NCBI GenBank assembly: GCA_010645155.1
Contig: CM021320.1
Coordinates: forward strand, 6,023,247-6,087,246
Direction of reading: 5' to 3'
Length of the DNA: 64,000 nucleotides
DNA from: Tigriopus japonicus
Taxonomy: Eukaryota; Arthropoda; Copepoda; Harpacticoida; Harpacticidae
This document shows positions 13,077 to 24,955 of the stretch, piece after piece. Position numbers and translations under genes: made by a program. Numbering within the stretch: position 1 is the first letter of the stretch; each line of letters opens with the position of its first letter. The notes under the pieces are model-generated. The model saw nothing but the letters and a program-made list of their open reading frames with translations. It was not told the origin of the DNA and did not search any database.

Positions 13077-13867
13077 TCAGACACCACAAGATCTGAATCT
13101 AAATAAGTCCATCCCTTTTGAACCAACAAGTAGTAGCAAAACGTATGCTTTAAGCTGCGGGATCCTTGTTCATTTTTTCTCCGCAAGACTTGGACGATCT
13201 TCTGAACAGGATACGAAAAATTCCAGGCGAATGTCGCCTTGAAGCCAAACTGGGCCACAAGCACAGAATGGTTTGGTGGTACACTCCAAGAGGGAGTAGA
13301 GACCAGAATACGAGAGTGGTATCTGAGAATTTGATCTCAGTTTGCGCTTGGTCTTGTTGGTTGGTTAAGAAACATGAACAAACCTAGAGTGATTAGGTTT
13401 GGTCTTAAAATTAAACAATCCTAATGATATTGAAAATTCGATAAAGTTGTTAATAACGCGTAGAAAATTTGAAAATAAAACACATTCCCACATTCTCGAA
13501 TATCGTTAGCTTTCAGCCTTAATGTTCTCCTGTGATAACCTCTTGACATTGTTACTTTGATGTTACATAAAAATGAAGCACTTCTGACGTCTAATCGTTA
13601 ACACATATAACAGATAAATCGCCTCTGTTAATGTTTATGGGCTTGTCATTCTTCACAATTGAGATATACTGTACGAGAAATGTGGGGCCAAACAAACATC
13701 AAAAATATCCTAATTTTAACTGTTTTGAAAGTAGAGAAAAAATCATTTTACCTTTGCTTGTCAATAAAGTTGTGTTAAAATGGAAAAGACATTTCTTTGT
13801 TAAAGATTAAGTCGAAGTAACAGACATTTTTTCAAGAAACTCATCCGAATGGGGGTAAAACTGCGCC
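13077..13867. other. Spacer between the hAT element and the CUB gene
   Basis: AT-rich DNA without a recognisable coding exon. It is the 3' flank of the minus-strand CUB gene. I did not find a convincing minus-strand AATAAA in it, so the transcript end is not placed. Confidence 0.4.
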
Positions 13868-15837
13868 CTAACAGGGCATTTGATCATACAGAAATTGAAG
13901 ACCCACCATCATATTTGTAACAATATCAGATCCATCCGTGATCACAGTGATCCGAAAGCTATTTGTCGCAACTTGCGAGTTTATCATTTCGCCCGATATA
14001 CAATTGAGGTAAAATCCACAATACCTCGTTACACTTGGAACACTCATTGAAGGGATCGCGGGTGGAATTGGCGGGGTCAAGCACTAAAACAGTGAAATAA
14101 TTTGATTGAGTGTCCAATGAACAAGGTTTGTACCTGTTACCATATCTGGAGGGGGGTTTGCCGAGTTTGGTATGAGTACGTAATCATCTTCACAGAAGAA
14201 ATCGCCATTTACTGTTTGAAATGGTCCAAAAAAGTCGGGTCCAAAGCCAAATCCTTTGATTCCAGGAAAGGCGAAATAACCGATAGTACAGAACCCTTGC
14301 TCTGGACGCACACAGATGCTATTGAAAACATAACTTATAAGTTTATCAAAAGATCCCAATAAGAAAACCGGACACATATGTACACACTCGTAGTTTTGAT
14401 CGTTCAAATGGTATCCCGTACCCATTCGGTAGTTATAACTTTGGAATTGGCCAGAAGGATTCCCAAAAAAGAACTGACTGCAACCAAATGGAGGAGTGAA
14501 ACTTCGACCACAAGGGATTTGCTTCACGTGGATTTCATATGCAGTGGTCAAAGGAACACCCGCACTGATCCCGAAATTGAGGTTGAAACCATCATCCGAT
14601 GTTGTGGAAGCTGGTAAATAGATATGTTGTCCACTCAGACTACCACACAGAACTGGAACACCCGGGGCACTGTAACAATATTGAATGAACTCGGTTCCTT
14701 AATGAGGATGATTATGTAAAAAATAGAAATTCCTTAATCCATGATCAGCTGGTTTTTTTTTGCCATAAAAACCGTATACCTGAAAGAAATGGTGTCGGAG
14801 GCGCAATTCCCACTCGATGCAAGAGTAGTTCCTAACGTCAAGCTATTAAAATCGAGCCGGAAGAAGCAAATATCAGAATTGCATTCCTCCAATCTGAATC
14901 TGCAGCTTTGTCCGTCGAAACGGGTGCCACTCACAATGGTACAATTCTCCACGACATTCCCTCCACAAGTCGTTATCTCAAAGATGCAACACACTCCCAA
15001 ACCTAAGTGGTAGGACAAGGATCAAAATCACAGTCTGTTACTTCAAATATTTGTCATGGAAAAAAAAACTTTTCAATTTCCAAATTAAAGTTTTGCATCT
15101 CAATGCACATTATCATTCCTTTTCGTCACTGAGGAAAAGTAAAGGAGATTAAGGAGATAAAGGAGAAAAGTAATCAAGCTTTTCATATGAAATTGAACTT
15201 TCGAGATTTGATGGACTAGCAAAAGAAAGAAGTAAGAAACCCCTTTTTTGTTTGCTTGTCGTGAATGACCTGTCAATTGAATCCCTAAGATTTGAATGAA
15301 TACAAGACCTTGATCAGTGTTCATGCTCTCATCAAAAGTTCAATCTCTTTCTTTGCTTCAAACCTGAGAACAAAGCAAAAGAAGAGCAACCTTTGCTTCA
15401 CTTTTGGGCCAGAATTTCACCTAACATATTCAAAAAGAAAGCCCTCCCTTGTTCTATCAAAACGGAAAATAGTTCTTGGAAACGCTTCAAGTCATCACAA
15501 ATGTCATTCAATACCTATATCACCGGTTCATTGGGGAAAGTAAAATACTAAGAAATAATTGTTTATTGATTCAGTTAACAAACTAATGTAATGGTTAAGG
15601 ATTCGAGACGAGCTTACCATTAGCACATGGCCCTTCGGCGACTCCATCGCGTTGAGTACACTCCTCTGCGGTATAACACGTGCCATTTCGACCCATCAGA
15701 GAGGAACACTCTCCATTGTTGAAGAAAAATCGAGTGACAAACCCGAACACAGACGTTTCTTCGCGTATGACAATTTGACTCCAAATCGGTAAACCGATCA
15801 ATACCAACGGGAAGAAGTGAAACCTGGCTAAACGCAT
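13868..15837 (-). CDS. Secreted CUB-domain protein, complete five-exon gene (372 aa)
   Basis: Minus-strand exons: 15618-15837, 14780-15002, 14388-14669, 14141-14318 and 13868-14083. They total 1119 nt, and every intron is GT-AG with matching phase. The protein starts MRLARFHFFPLVLIG, a hydrophobic signal peptide, so it should be secreted. Residues about 50-80 carry the motif NGTCYTAEEC...GVCCIF, usual at the N-terminus of an arthropod family of Cys-rich CUB proteins. Two CUB-like segments follow: CGGNVVENCT... in exon 2, and IPCGRSFTPPFGCSQFF...NDQNYDICVRPEQGFC across exons 3 and 4. VPVLCGSLSGQHIYLPAS and the closing YCGF...DQMPC are also family hallmarks. CUB domains bind proteins or glycans outside the cell; the ligand of this family is not known to me. 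Introns are 615, 110, 69 and 57 bp. The junction of exons 4 and 5 is the least certain. Confidence 0.88.
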
Positions 15838-18800
15838 GGTACTTCTTCCAATCTCATTGATCCGAATGCAACAGGTTTTCTTTCCAAACGTGAACTGAAT
15901 GCATTTGCTCGGTTGCAAATTTCTTCAACTTAGAAGGGTGAAATCGCCCAACCAGTTACTTGGTTGCCGAAATTCATCAGTAGGTTAGTAATAGTGTTGC
16001 ATCTCATCGGAAGGTTTCTGCTTGGACGTCTTGTGAAGACCTCAGGTTTAAATGGCGTTCAATAAGCTCGAAGTGATTCCAGATTCCCAATCTTGATCAT
16101 GATCGTCATCGTCTTCTTCTAGTTGTTGGTGGACGTCGATGGCCCTCATCCTAATACGGGAATGCTCAAGAAAGAGATGAGAGATGCTGTTGCCGTTGCT
16201 GGATGAAGTATCCATCCTCTATTCTTGATGTAGTATGTACACAAGCATAGTCTGGTGGTGAGCGATGCTAAAACCGAGGTTGGCGTTGTTGTTGACGACG
16301 ACGATGTTCATGAGGGCACTTGGTGTCTTGGTTGTTCAAGGTTAAGAATTTTGAATTTTGAAATATTTGCGACGACACCAAACTTGTTTGAATGGAGGAG
16401 TTCAATGACCACTCAACCAGAAATCACACTAAAAAATCCGATCGCAAACTTGAGAGCGGTCTCTAAGTTATGTGCGGATAAACATGCAAGTGCATGCAAG
16501 GCTAAAAAAGTTCTTATGCGAATAATGTGTTTGCAAAAGAATGTAAGATATAAATGAAGAGGGAAAAAAATATCACAGTGGAACATCTTGGAAACATCAC
16601 CTTTTCCATTCATTGAATTTGAACGTGACGAGCCTAGGTAATGAGACCAAAACATCGTAGCGGTTCATTGCACACATTTGTACTACCAGTACACGATGTA
16701 AAAGAAATCATATATTGACCACCTTTCGTTCACTCGGTTCATATTGACTGGAAGTCTCTTTTGAATGATTCAAGAAAAGCCATTTCTTTCTTTTTTTGCA
16801 AATACTTTCTAGTCAGGTAAAACATTGAGTAAAAAAGGTAATTAATGACGTCCGAACTATTCCTACCTTCACTAACGAAGCCCTATTTCAAAGGTACGGA
16901 ACGTATCGAACTAAACTCAATAAAGCAAATTTTTGTTACCTCTCCAATAGAGATCAAGGAATTTATCTATTAGGCTCGCAAAACTCATTTAATGCAGTCT
17001 TCCCAATTTTATGACTGCGTGCTCAGTCAATGCCAGATGATTCCTTCTACTTTTGAACCACAGCTGTTCACTTTAAACAGCTCTAAGCGAAAGAGATGAG
17101 AGCTTTTTGGCTTCCTGGAATTATTCTCAAACTGCACCAGGAATAGATACTTTTTACTTTATTATTATTATTCCAATCAGGCAAGGAGAAGTCTTCCGAT
17201 TGTTCCGACGAGGGTTTCCTTCAATGTACTTAAAGGTGTGGTCCTGGAAAGTTTTGGCGGTCCTTTTGAGTTCAAGATGCCAATCTCTTATTTTAAACTC
17301 TGCCTTCTATTAAACCTCATGTGTTCTGTTTTCTACTTGAACACGGACATGAGTGGAACACTCGTCAAAGTACGAGCTAGATCGTGAAAAGATCCAGGCT
17401 TTTGTGGCAAGGAATGGGAATTTAATTACCATAATGCCTATTTCCTACACACAGAAATTGTCTTCTTCGGGGGCCCATACCCACATGGGTAATTTATGCC
17501 CTTCACCTTTAATTCATATCGAAATCGGTGCTTTGTGGTCCTCGTTCATTGCGCCTTTTAAAGCGCATTACACTCACATACGTGTAACAGCTAGGAGCAG
17601 CCTTCATGAAGGCATGAAAATATGGCTTTAAAGGCAACTACTACTACTACTTCAACAACAGCAACTGACTACGGAGCCAAAGAGAGAGAGAGAGAGAATA
17701 CACGGCTCTACACTCGTGTGCAGAAGCCGGCAGAGGAGTCAATGAACCTGTAATTTTGGAATTGACAAGCTATACATAGCGCAATCGTTAGGATCAGACC
17801 AAGTGGACGTCACAAATGGGATCCAGGATCGAATTTCCACCAGTCTCAAGTTTCCAATTCTGATGTGCTATTTGACAATTCGAATGAGAATATGGATAAC
17901 AAGCATCTTTCTGTATTGAATACGGTTTCAAAATGGAATTCGTCCGGTCCTATAACTGCATGAGCTTTCATCTACCGCAAAAGCAACTGCATTGTCAGTG
18001 GAAAAGAGCCTTTTCAGCCAAGTCGTACTACAAAGGAAGAGATGAAGAGGTACTCGGGGTGTACTGCTACTATTACTTTTGCTTCTGCCAATGCCACAAC
18101 CACCACCATCAAAGGCACATCCACCTACCTTGTTCGTTGGTTAGGTATTGGTTGTCCAGTGCTATTCTTGGTGTTGGTTGCTGTCTTGGTCGTCGTCGTC
18201 TTCATCTTCTTCATAGTTTTGCTAGACTTGTAGACTTGGCTGGGAATGCTTCTTGAAACCAGCTATTCACTGCTGCTATCCAAGCTTTGGCAAGAAGACA
18301 CCAGAAGAACTTCCCTCATCGATGATTTGAAGCGGGCCTTCTTCGTGCATACCTACCTACTACACAAGTTCAACCATTGGTTGGTTGGGAAGGCAACAAC
18401 ACATGAGAAGGCGAAGACGATAGGAAAGAAAAAGAGATCTATTATCTATTCCAAGCCAAAATCTAATATTGCCTCCAGTGAAGCAAATCTGAAATTAGTT
18501 TACTTTAAGGAAGAACTAGAACAAATCCAAGCCACAAGAAGAAACATTGCAGGCGCTTTCGTAATTCCTAATAATCAAACCAATCTACTAACTGGACTGT
18601 CTGGCTTTTCTGGATCGAATTCTTGGCTTTCTATGAAGATTGAACGCGACATGCTTAGTTGCCTAATCGATTACTCTACTGGAATTGGTCGATGATTTGT
18701 TCAAACAATTCAAAAAGTGTGGTTTGGATTTATGCTCTCAAAAATGTCGCAAAAATCCTTGAACGGTCATAAAGTTTGGGAATCAGCCACAAGAATTTGA

Positions 18801-21046
18801 AATCAATGTGAATGAAGCGAGCATTAAGTGCAACTTTTGATTGATTGGAAAGTTATTCCACCCTTAGCTTTGTTGATTTAGCGTGTCAGGAAACTGGAAA
18901 TACTCGAAACAGAACTGACGATTTGTCCCGATTCCTACAATTTCGTTTCGCTTCTAAATCAACATGATTGTACTTTGTGTAATCGTACAATAAACTTGGA
19001 TAATAATAAGCGAGTTAAACGAAGCATTAGTTCCTGAAAATGACTATAGGTTGCGCTGCTCAAAGGGTTGAGGCTAGAATACTAGTGGGACATGTGTAGC
19101 AACTCTAACAGTTGCTAACCATCAAGATTAAAAAAGACGTTTGAAACTTGAAATTTAACTTTCCTACATGTTCAGCTTTGCGAGGTGAGCGCTGTTTTAT
19201 TTGCCTAAATTAATACTAGGATACTAGGATTACTGATTAACATCTGGCTTAGATTGCGTGAACTCCTTAAGCAACGCCACCTTCATACATTATCAAAACC
19301 ATTATTCGTATGTTGTTTATCTAAGGGTTCATTGGGCAAAACAACTCACGATCTCTAAAGACTTCTTTCATTTTCTTTGATTCGGCAGAACTAGGTATTC
19401 TGGCAAACATGAGACGGTTGAAACAGAACGTGTTCATGAGAGCATTTGAACACTCGTTACTCTTCAAGAGTCAATGGAACCTCCATTTGCACTCGAATAA
19501 ATGATTGGAGGGCTGACTGATGACACGCGTTTTCATCGACTACACTGATTTCACAATCAAATAAGCGATCAACTGTGAAGTCTGCAGTCTTAAGAAAAAC
19601 CTGAAGTTGTATTTGGGATTTTTTTCGCTGTTCGTACATCACGAACCATCAAGAGTGGTTTGATTATCGACGAGCCAAACGCTGTCTGAAACCATGGGAA
19701 AACCATGATTTCCTTTAGCGGGTCCACCTCAAAATTTCACAGGCTTCCACAGTTCCTTCCTCCAAAGCAAGAACCTTGACAATGAGAACCAAACTTGAGT
19801 GCTTGCAAAAAAAAGCAAACCAGTCATAAGGGTGCAAACGGCATAACTATCAAGACTAATACTGGAAATGAAGTCGGAGAGCATTTGGCGATTGGACAAG
19901 AGACAGGCTAATATTTTTGTCTGTCATGGGTAATGGGACTACTTATGGACACTACATACAACTGTTCCATTCCCATGCTGTGTGGCTAGTAGTGCCTGAA
20001 TGCGGTTTGTGGAATTATCTTGTGGCCAATAAAGCTGTAAATTTTTCATTGCTACCAGAGTTGTTCACAGACTACCTAAGAACGAACATCCCTCAGGGCT
20101 CAGAAAAGCATTCCAGTGCTCTTTTCATACGGTTTGGGAAGCCAGTTATGTATGTGGAAAGACGGATTTCTAGTTCCAATCGTTGTCTTCTTCCTGCAGC
20201 CCTCTCTGAAAGGTTCTCTTCAAACTATGGATACTGGCTTGAATTAACACGACAATAGATGGGTTTTTTCTTTTAAAACATCCTTTTATGGGCCATCTAG
20301 CTGACTACTTGTGGCCAATCCATGCAAATATTCTGGACATGGCATTAATCCAAGAAAACAACTCCATCTCTTCAACGGATACGAGATACAGGCAAAAGCT
20401 CAAAATGACAAATTATATGGACCGAGCGCATCACAAAATATGGCTTTCAAATGGTGTTTATGGACTTGGTTGGCTCCCTCGAGATACGACGCTAAATCTC
20501 GAGTTTCAGCTTTGGCGGACACAAAGCGAAATAATGGTTGAAATGGAATTTCATCTAAAAGGGAGACTCCATCAACCTGATTGCAATAGAGCGTGGTTAT
20601 TATTATTCTTTATGCATGCAACTGACTCTAATGGCCATGCCATTAAGACATTTCGTGGCGACTAGGTGAGCCACGTCTCATCTTATGTTTATGTACGTAC
20701 TGTACATGTTTGGAGGAACATCCTCAATTCCAATCTTTTTGAATGGTAGTTTGTAATATTAACATGGGAGACCATTCCTATCTAATGATAATCCATGGCT
20801 ACATTCTGGTGTGCAGGGAAAATCTTGTCACACCAGTTTTAAAGCCAGTTGTCCACAACCACCACCAGACTGGACCATCAAAGTTGAGCTGACTACGATG
20901 ATTTCGAGTGGATGAAACAAGTAATTAAATAAATGCCACGGTTGTAGCTCCTAAAACAAAAAGTAACGGATGGTCAGATGAGCACCAAGAAGACAGGAAT
21001 GTAAAACTTAATAATTGCACCATTCTTGGGCCAAAAGATTACCTCA
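15838..21046. other. Gene-poor spacer upstream of the CUB gene
   Basis: This presumably includes the promoter of the minus-strand CUB gene just above 15837, but no core motif stands out. Longer frames such as 18246-18695, 19917-20258 and 20288-20665 (+) show no family, no signal peptide and no joinable exons. A GA microsatellite occurs at 17681-17697. Confidence 0.4.
17681..17697. repeat. (AG)n microsatellite
   Basis: A perfect 17-base AG repeat in non-coding DNA. Confidence 0.8.
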
Positions 21047-21118
21047 TGGAGATGCCGGGGATCGAACCCGGGGCCTTTCACATGCAAAGCGAACGCGCTA
21101 CCACTGCGCTACATCCCC
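21047..21118 (-). tRNA. tRNA-Ala (anticodon UGC)
   Basis: On the minus strand the 72-nt sequence folds as a full cloverleaf. The acceptor stem is GGGGATG pairing with CATCTCC (one G-U pair), followed by discriminator A. The D arm is GCGC-AGTGGTA-GCGC, the anticodon arm TTCGC-TTTGCAT-GTGAA with anticodon TGC, and the T arm CCGGG-TTCGATC-CCCGG. There is no intron. The B-box motif GGTTCGATCC is intact, and a TTTT run 9 bases downstream (about 21034-21037) can end RNA polymerase III transcription. Frames read through here on the plus strand are antisense artefacts. It serves cytoplasmic translation of GCN alanine codons. Confidence 0.96.
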
Positions 21119-22689
21119 TTCCATGTCAGATGGGCAATATTTAAAAAACTTAATCGGAAATTGCATATCAAATCGACTAGGCCACGCAACACGGACTATC
21201 AAACGGAATGCACTATTTACGGGTCCTAGTTATAAACCTAAAGAGACCAGATTTTGAGGTCTACGAAGAGCATCATACGCTTAAGATCGTTCAACCAATC
21301 CAAATCTTGTAGTCATGACGATACAATGCATCAAGTTGCTTGATAGAGCAAATTCCTGAAACCAATTAAGCTTGGTATGGTTAGTTTTCGGTTCGTGGAC
21401 GCCTGCTTGAGGGGGCCAAGCCACATTTTCAATACAATATCCACCGAGCATGATTGATTCATAATCCAGCCTCTAATCTTGTACATTTTCAGGCGTGACA
21501 GGGCAAAAATTTCTCCCATTTAAAACCCCCCAAAACATTTCTATAAAAAACTTTGCCACGAGGGGAGAAGCGCAGCTTCGAGATTGGGAGAAAAGCTTCA
21601 ATGGAATTTTTCGGACTGCAGATGAAACAAGTGGCTTAGGTTTGGCTTTGGCGTGCATGAAGGCAAACTAACTGAGCTCGATCTCACTCATCCCAATCAG
21701 TATCTCTACATGTGACAGCTGTGGCAGCTTTGGCCAGAACAGCAACATTTTTACCTCAACCTCTGCTGTCGTTTTGAAGCGACCAACATGGAGCAGATCT
21801 TTTGGGACATCGATTGAACTGCCATCTATGACAAGGAATGTACAGCTGAACAGCCTACAGAGTTACACGTCGATGAACACAATGAGAGATCTTTGGGAGG
21901 GGCATCCTGCAATAAATGTCCGTGAATGAATTGAATACATCTAGATATATTTGATTCATGAGGAATAATATCGGTAATCACATAGACTGATCGTTGGCAA
22001 AAACAACATTAGGCGTCTTTTCAGAGCTACATTTTCTTTCATTACCTTAAAACAATAGGTCTTAGAGTCTTAGAGGCTATTTAATGACTAATAACTGAAG
22101 TTCTGAAAACCAGAAAAAAACATTATGCCTTGGAATATTAGTGACGCTATTAAATTTGGACGCATGCTTTTCTTCTAATAGCGGATGGATGCAGTAAAAG
22201 TTGGTGCTGGACGGTCGTTCATCTCTTTCTAAATTAGAACAACTAAAATCAACGGTACAAATAGAAACAAAATTCAAAAACCTTTGTCAATGAAACACGC
22301 AGTGGTCATTTCTCGTTTAAAAAAGGATCTATCAACATGCTTGAAAATGCTCATAGTACGAAAGAGTTACCACATTTAGGAATCATAATACAAGAATTTA
22401 ATTTCTCAACTCCTGAAGCAAATTCTTTTGATTCATTTTGACTGTCGCGACAATTAGAGATTAGCACTTGATCTCATTTTTACACTGAGGATTATGGGAC
22501 AACAAGGAAATGAGCTTGAAGGTTTAGTACTTATTTGGGCTGTTTACTAAATAATAATGTTAGAACCTGAAAGTAGCAAAATTCGCCGTGTTGGTGATCT
22601 TTTCAGACCGTATTCTTGATTACTTCTCAGATATGAAATACGATTGAAAATTAAAAAACAAAACATTGAAAAAAAGTATGAAAAAGAAT
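21119..22689. other. Gene-free AT-rich spacer
   Basis: No coding exon, RNA gene or paired repeat ends recognised. Short frames only. Confidence 0.4.
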
Positions 22690-23244
22690 TGAAAACGAGT
22701 TGCACTCAATGCGACGGAAGTTTCTCATAAGTTGCCAATTTCTAGCTTTTATATGTTACTTGTTGAAAAAAAAATGTCAAATTTGGCCAAAAATATGTCT
22801 CAATTCTAGGCAAATGGCAAGTTTGTGGTTTTTAACCAAAGGACTCCTTAAGAACATAGTCTTGCTTTCCACAAATTATTCTAGAATTTAAAAAAACATT
22901 AATTCTTTGAAAAGGTATTGTGCAAGCGCGTGTGAAATATATATTTCAAATAATTTCCCGCAGGATTTAAGCAATCGAGACAAATAACGCCAAAAGTTGC
23001 TGTTCCTTGCGAAAAAAAATGAGTCTTAAATATGTTTTATATCGTTAACAACTCAGATGAGTTATGTTACTGTGGTCCAATGTGAAGGAGATACTACGAA
23101 GAGTAATCAAAATGAATAATAATTTCAAAGAAACCAAAGAGATCAAAAAAAAAAAACGAAACCCCCGAAAACACCAGAAACGAAAAACCCGCCCGAAAAA
23201 AACACCCGAAAAAGCAGGGCGGGTTTTTATCCGATCCAACCCTG
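22690..23244 (+). mobile_element. Degenerate hAT-family relic (left end not defined)
   Basis: It shares a 37-bp identical core (22935-22971 here, 33483-33519 there) and much diverged flanking sequence with the element at 33119-33808. It shares CTCCTTAAGAACATAG-like sequence with the element at 12655-13068. The right end is a run of CCCGAAAA units followed by a GGGTTTTTATCC segment and CCGATCCAACCCTG, a hAT-like terminus in reverse. No matching left terminus or target duplication was found, so the copy is truncated or rearranged. No transposase frame is present. Confidence 0.65.
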
Positions 23245-24061
23245 CATGTAGGGCCTTCCAGTTTAGGTAAACGGGTACATGTTAAGCCAGATTCTTGAAA
23301 CATACTTTGTCTCAATGTTGTTGGTGGGATCCAGCTACTGCATCACCCTTGCGAAATCAAGGCCAGAAGCCAATTTAAATTATTCTGATCTATAAAGCTT
23401 CCATTTTGAGTGATCATGAGACATCAATCACAATCGGCAATTGGATCGTTTGAGTGGTTCTTCAAAGCTGTGCCACCATGGCAACTGGATTGAGAAGGCA
23501 AAAGTTGTCTTTGACAAACAAAGCTGGACAAATTACACAAAACATACCAACCAAGGGCTTGAGTTTTTAAGCGTAATTTGAGTTCCAATAATATCACCTA
23601 CCGGGGATTTGTATTCAAGGATTTAACCAATACAATATCTAAGTGCTTTAATTTAAGAACTCACCTGAAGATATCCTTACACTAAATCCGAACGTTCCAA
23701 GTTCTTCTGTAACGAGGTTCCTTGCGAAACACCGTTCCGAACTCGCCTCATGGAATCAGGTTAAGACGTGTTCGAAACAGCGCTGCCAAATATATTCAAA
23801 ATGATATTGCCAAAAGCTAAAAACTTGCGCAATACTGAAACATTCAACCACGAGTCAAATCAAGGCGTTCAGCTGTGGATTTTTTATTAATTCAATTCCA
23901 TTCAAGTAAATGACTTTGTTTTGATAAGAATGATTAAACAATCATATAAGGATGTCGTTTGCTGAATTTCAGCATGGTACATTACTCCATCCACGAGAAA
24001 CAACGTTTCCAAATTTGCTACTGTCGCAATACATACGCACGGAAACGAGAGAAAAATTGAC

Positions 24062-24091
24062 CCTACAATCGTCCTTTTGGACGATTGTAGG
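24062..24091. repeat. Perfect 13-bp stem hairpin with TTTT loop
   Basis: CCTACAATCGTCC (24062-24074) and GGACGATTGTAGG (24079-24091) are exact reverse complements around TTTT. No RNA gene family or transposon end is recognised. Confidence 0.75.
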
Positions 24092-24107
24092 TGCAAATGT
24101 TCGGTTG

Positions 24108-24128
24108 GAAGAGCGCCCTATGCTCTTC
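24108..24128. repeat. 7-bp stem hairpin next to the 13-bp hairpin
   Basis: GAAGAGC and GCTCTTC are exact reverse complements around a 7-base loop, 16 bases after the stronger hairpin at 24062-24091. Confidence 0.55.
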
Positions 24129-24850
24129 GCTTCAAATTACTCTAACTGCCACAAATTTCAGTCGATCAAGTTGAAATTAAGCATGTGAGCTTTGCATTAC
24201 CAATCAAACACCTGGTTTGATAAGATTTTTCTCTGTCTAACACATAATTCGAAAAACGCCTTTTGCCAGTAGCCGAGGCATCCAGGTGTTTTGTGATCCT
24301 TGGTCAAATCGACATTAAAGATCAAAAGTAGTCCTCGAACAATTAGTTACGAATGTTTGAGTCATTTTAGCGTCATCTTATTTAATCTTATCTTACTTTA
24401 TGATTTATAACAAATGTTTTGTCTCCTTTAAATGTTTTTATTCAGCTTTTTCAAGCCATTATACCACTTCACTTCCACTTTTTGCTAGCTTTCTGTCTCA
24501 AGCCCAGAGACATCCTGTTTTGCATCTGAGCTTCAAATTACTTTTTGAGATTTAATATGACTTTCCATAAACCTTTGAAAATGGCCCTGATCACCAACCC
24601 TGGGAAACGCTACTTCGTTGACCTCTTTTTGTACTGATGTATTTGCGAGTTGGATTTTTGGCAGAGTTTTGCCATTTTGGCTTTTAGGGTCAAAAATCTG
24701 ACCACAGTTAAACTTTTCAAAAGACAATAGACCTTATCTGCCATAAAATATAGCAGGATTGCCAACTCAAAATCCATTAGTGTAACTTTGAGTGTAACTT
24801 AGAGTCTCTAGTTCAACTACTACTGAAAGAACTAGAAATCGAACTAGTTC

Positions 24851-24950
24851 GAGTGTTGCCAAATTGGTCCCTGTTAAGATCTGTAAAAAGATCAATACAA
24901 CCTGCCCTTTTTAACAACAATAAAATTCCAAGTCATGATTGGCAACACTC
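24851..24950. repeat. Short inverted repeat, 12-bp perfect arms 76 bases apart
   Basis: GAGTGTTGCCAA (24851-24862) is the exact reverse complement of TTGGCAACACTC (24939-24950). The arms resemble the GTTGCCA core of the neighbouring element, which begins six bases later and uses the last three bases of the right arm as part of its target duplication. It may be an older, very short MITE; no duplication of its own is clear. Confidence 0.55.
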
Positions 24951-24955
24951 CTCGT

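Larger units (their letters stand above)
23245..24850. other. Gene-free spacer containing two perfect hairpins
   Basis: No coding exon was recognised. The stretch contains the hairpins at 24062-24091 and 24108-24128, listed separately. The bases just before 24850 contain several copies of CTAGTTC/GAACTAG in both orientations. Confidence 0.4.

Noticed and set aside
14319..14387. In-frame residues HMCPVFLLGSFDKLIS in the CUB frame
   Set aside because: They interrupt the conserved YDICVRPEQGFC motif and are bounded by GT and AG; they are a 69-bp intron.
18246..18695. 149-codon plus-strand frame
   Set aside because: No signal, domain or exon partners; the preceding triplet repeat and AT-rich context make a chance frame likely.
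21015..21257. Plus-strand frames over the tRNA
   Set aside because: They are antisense reading of the tRNA-Ala gene and its flanks.
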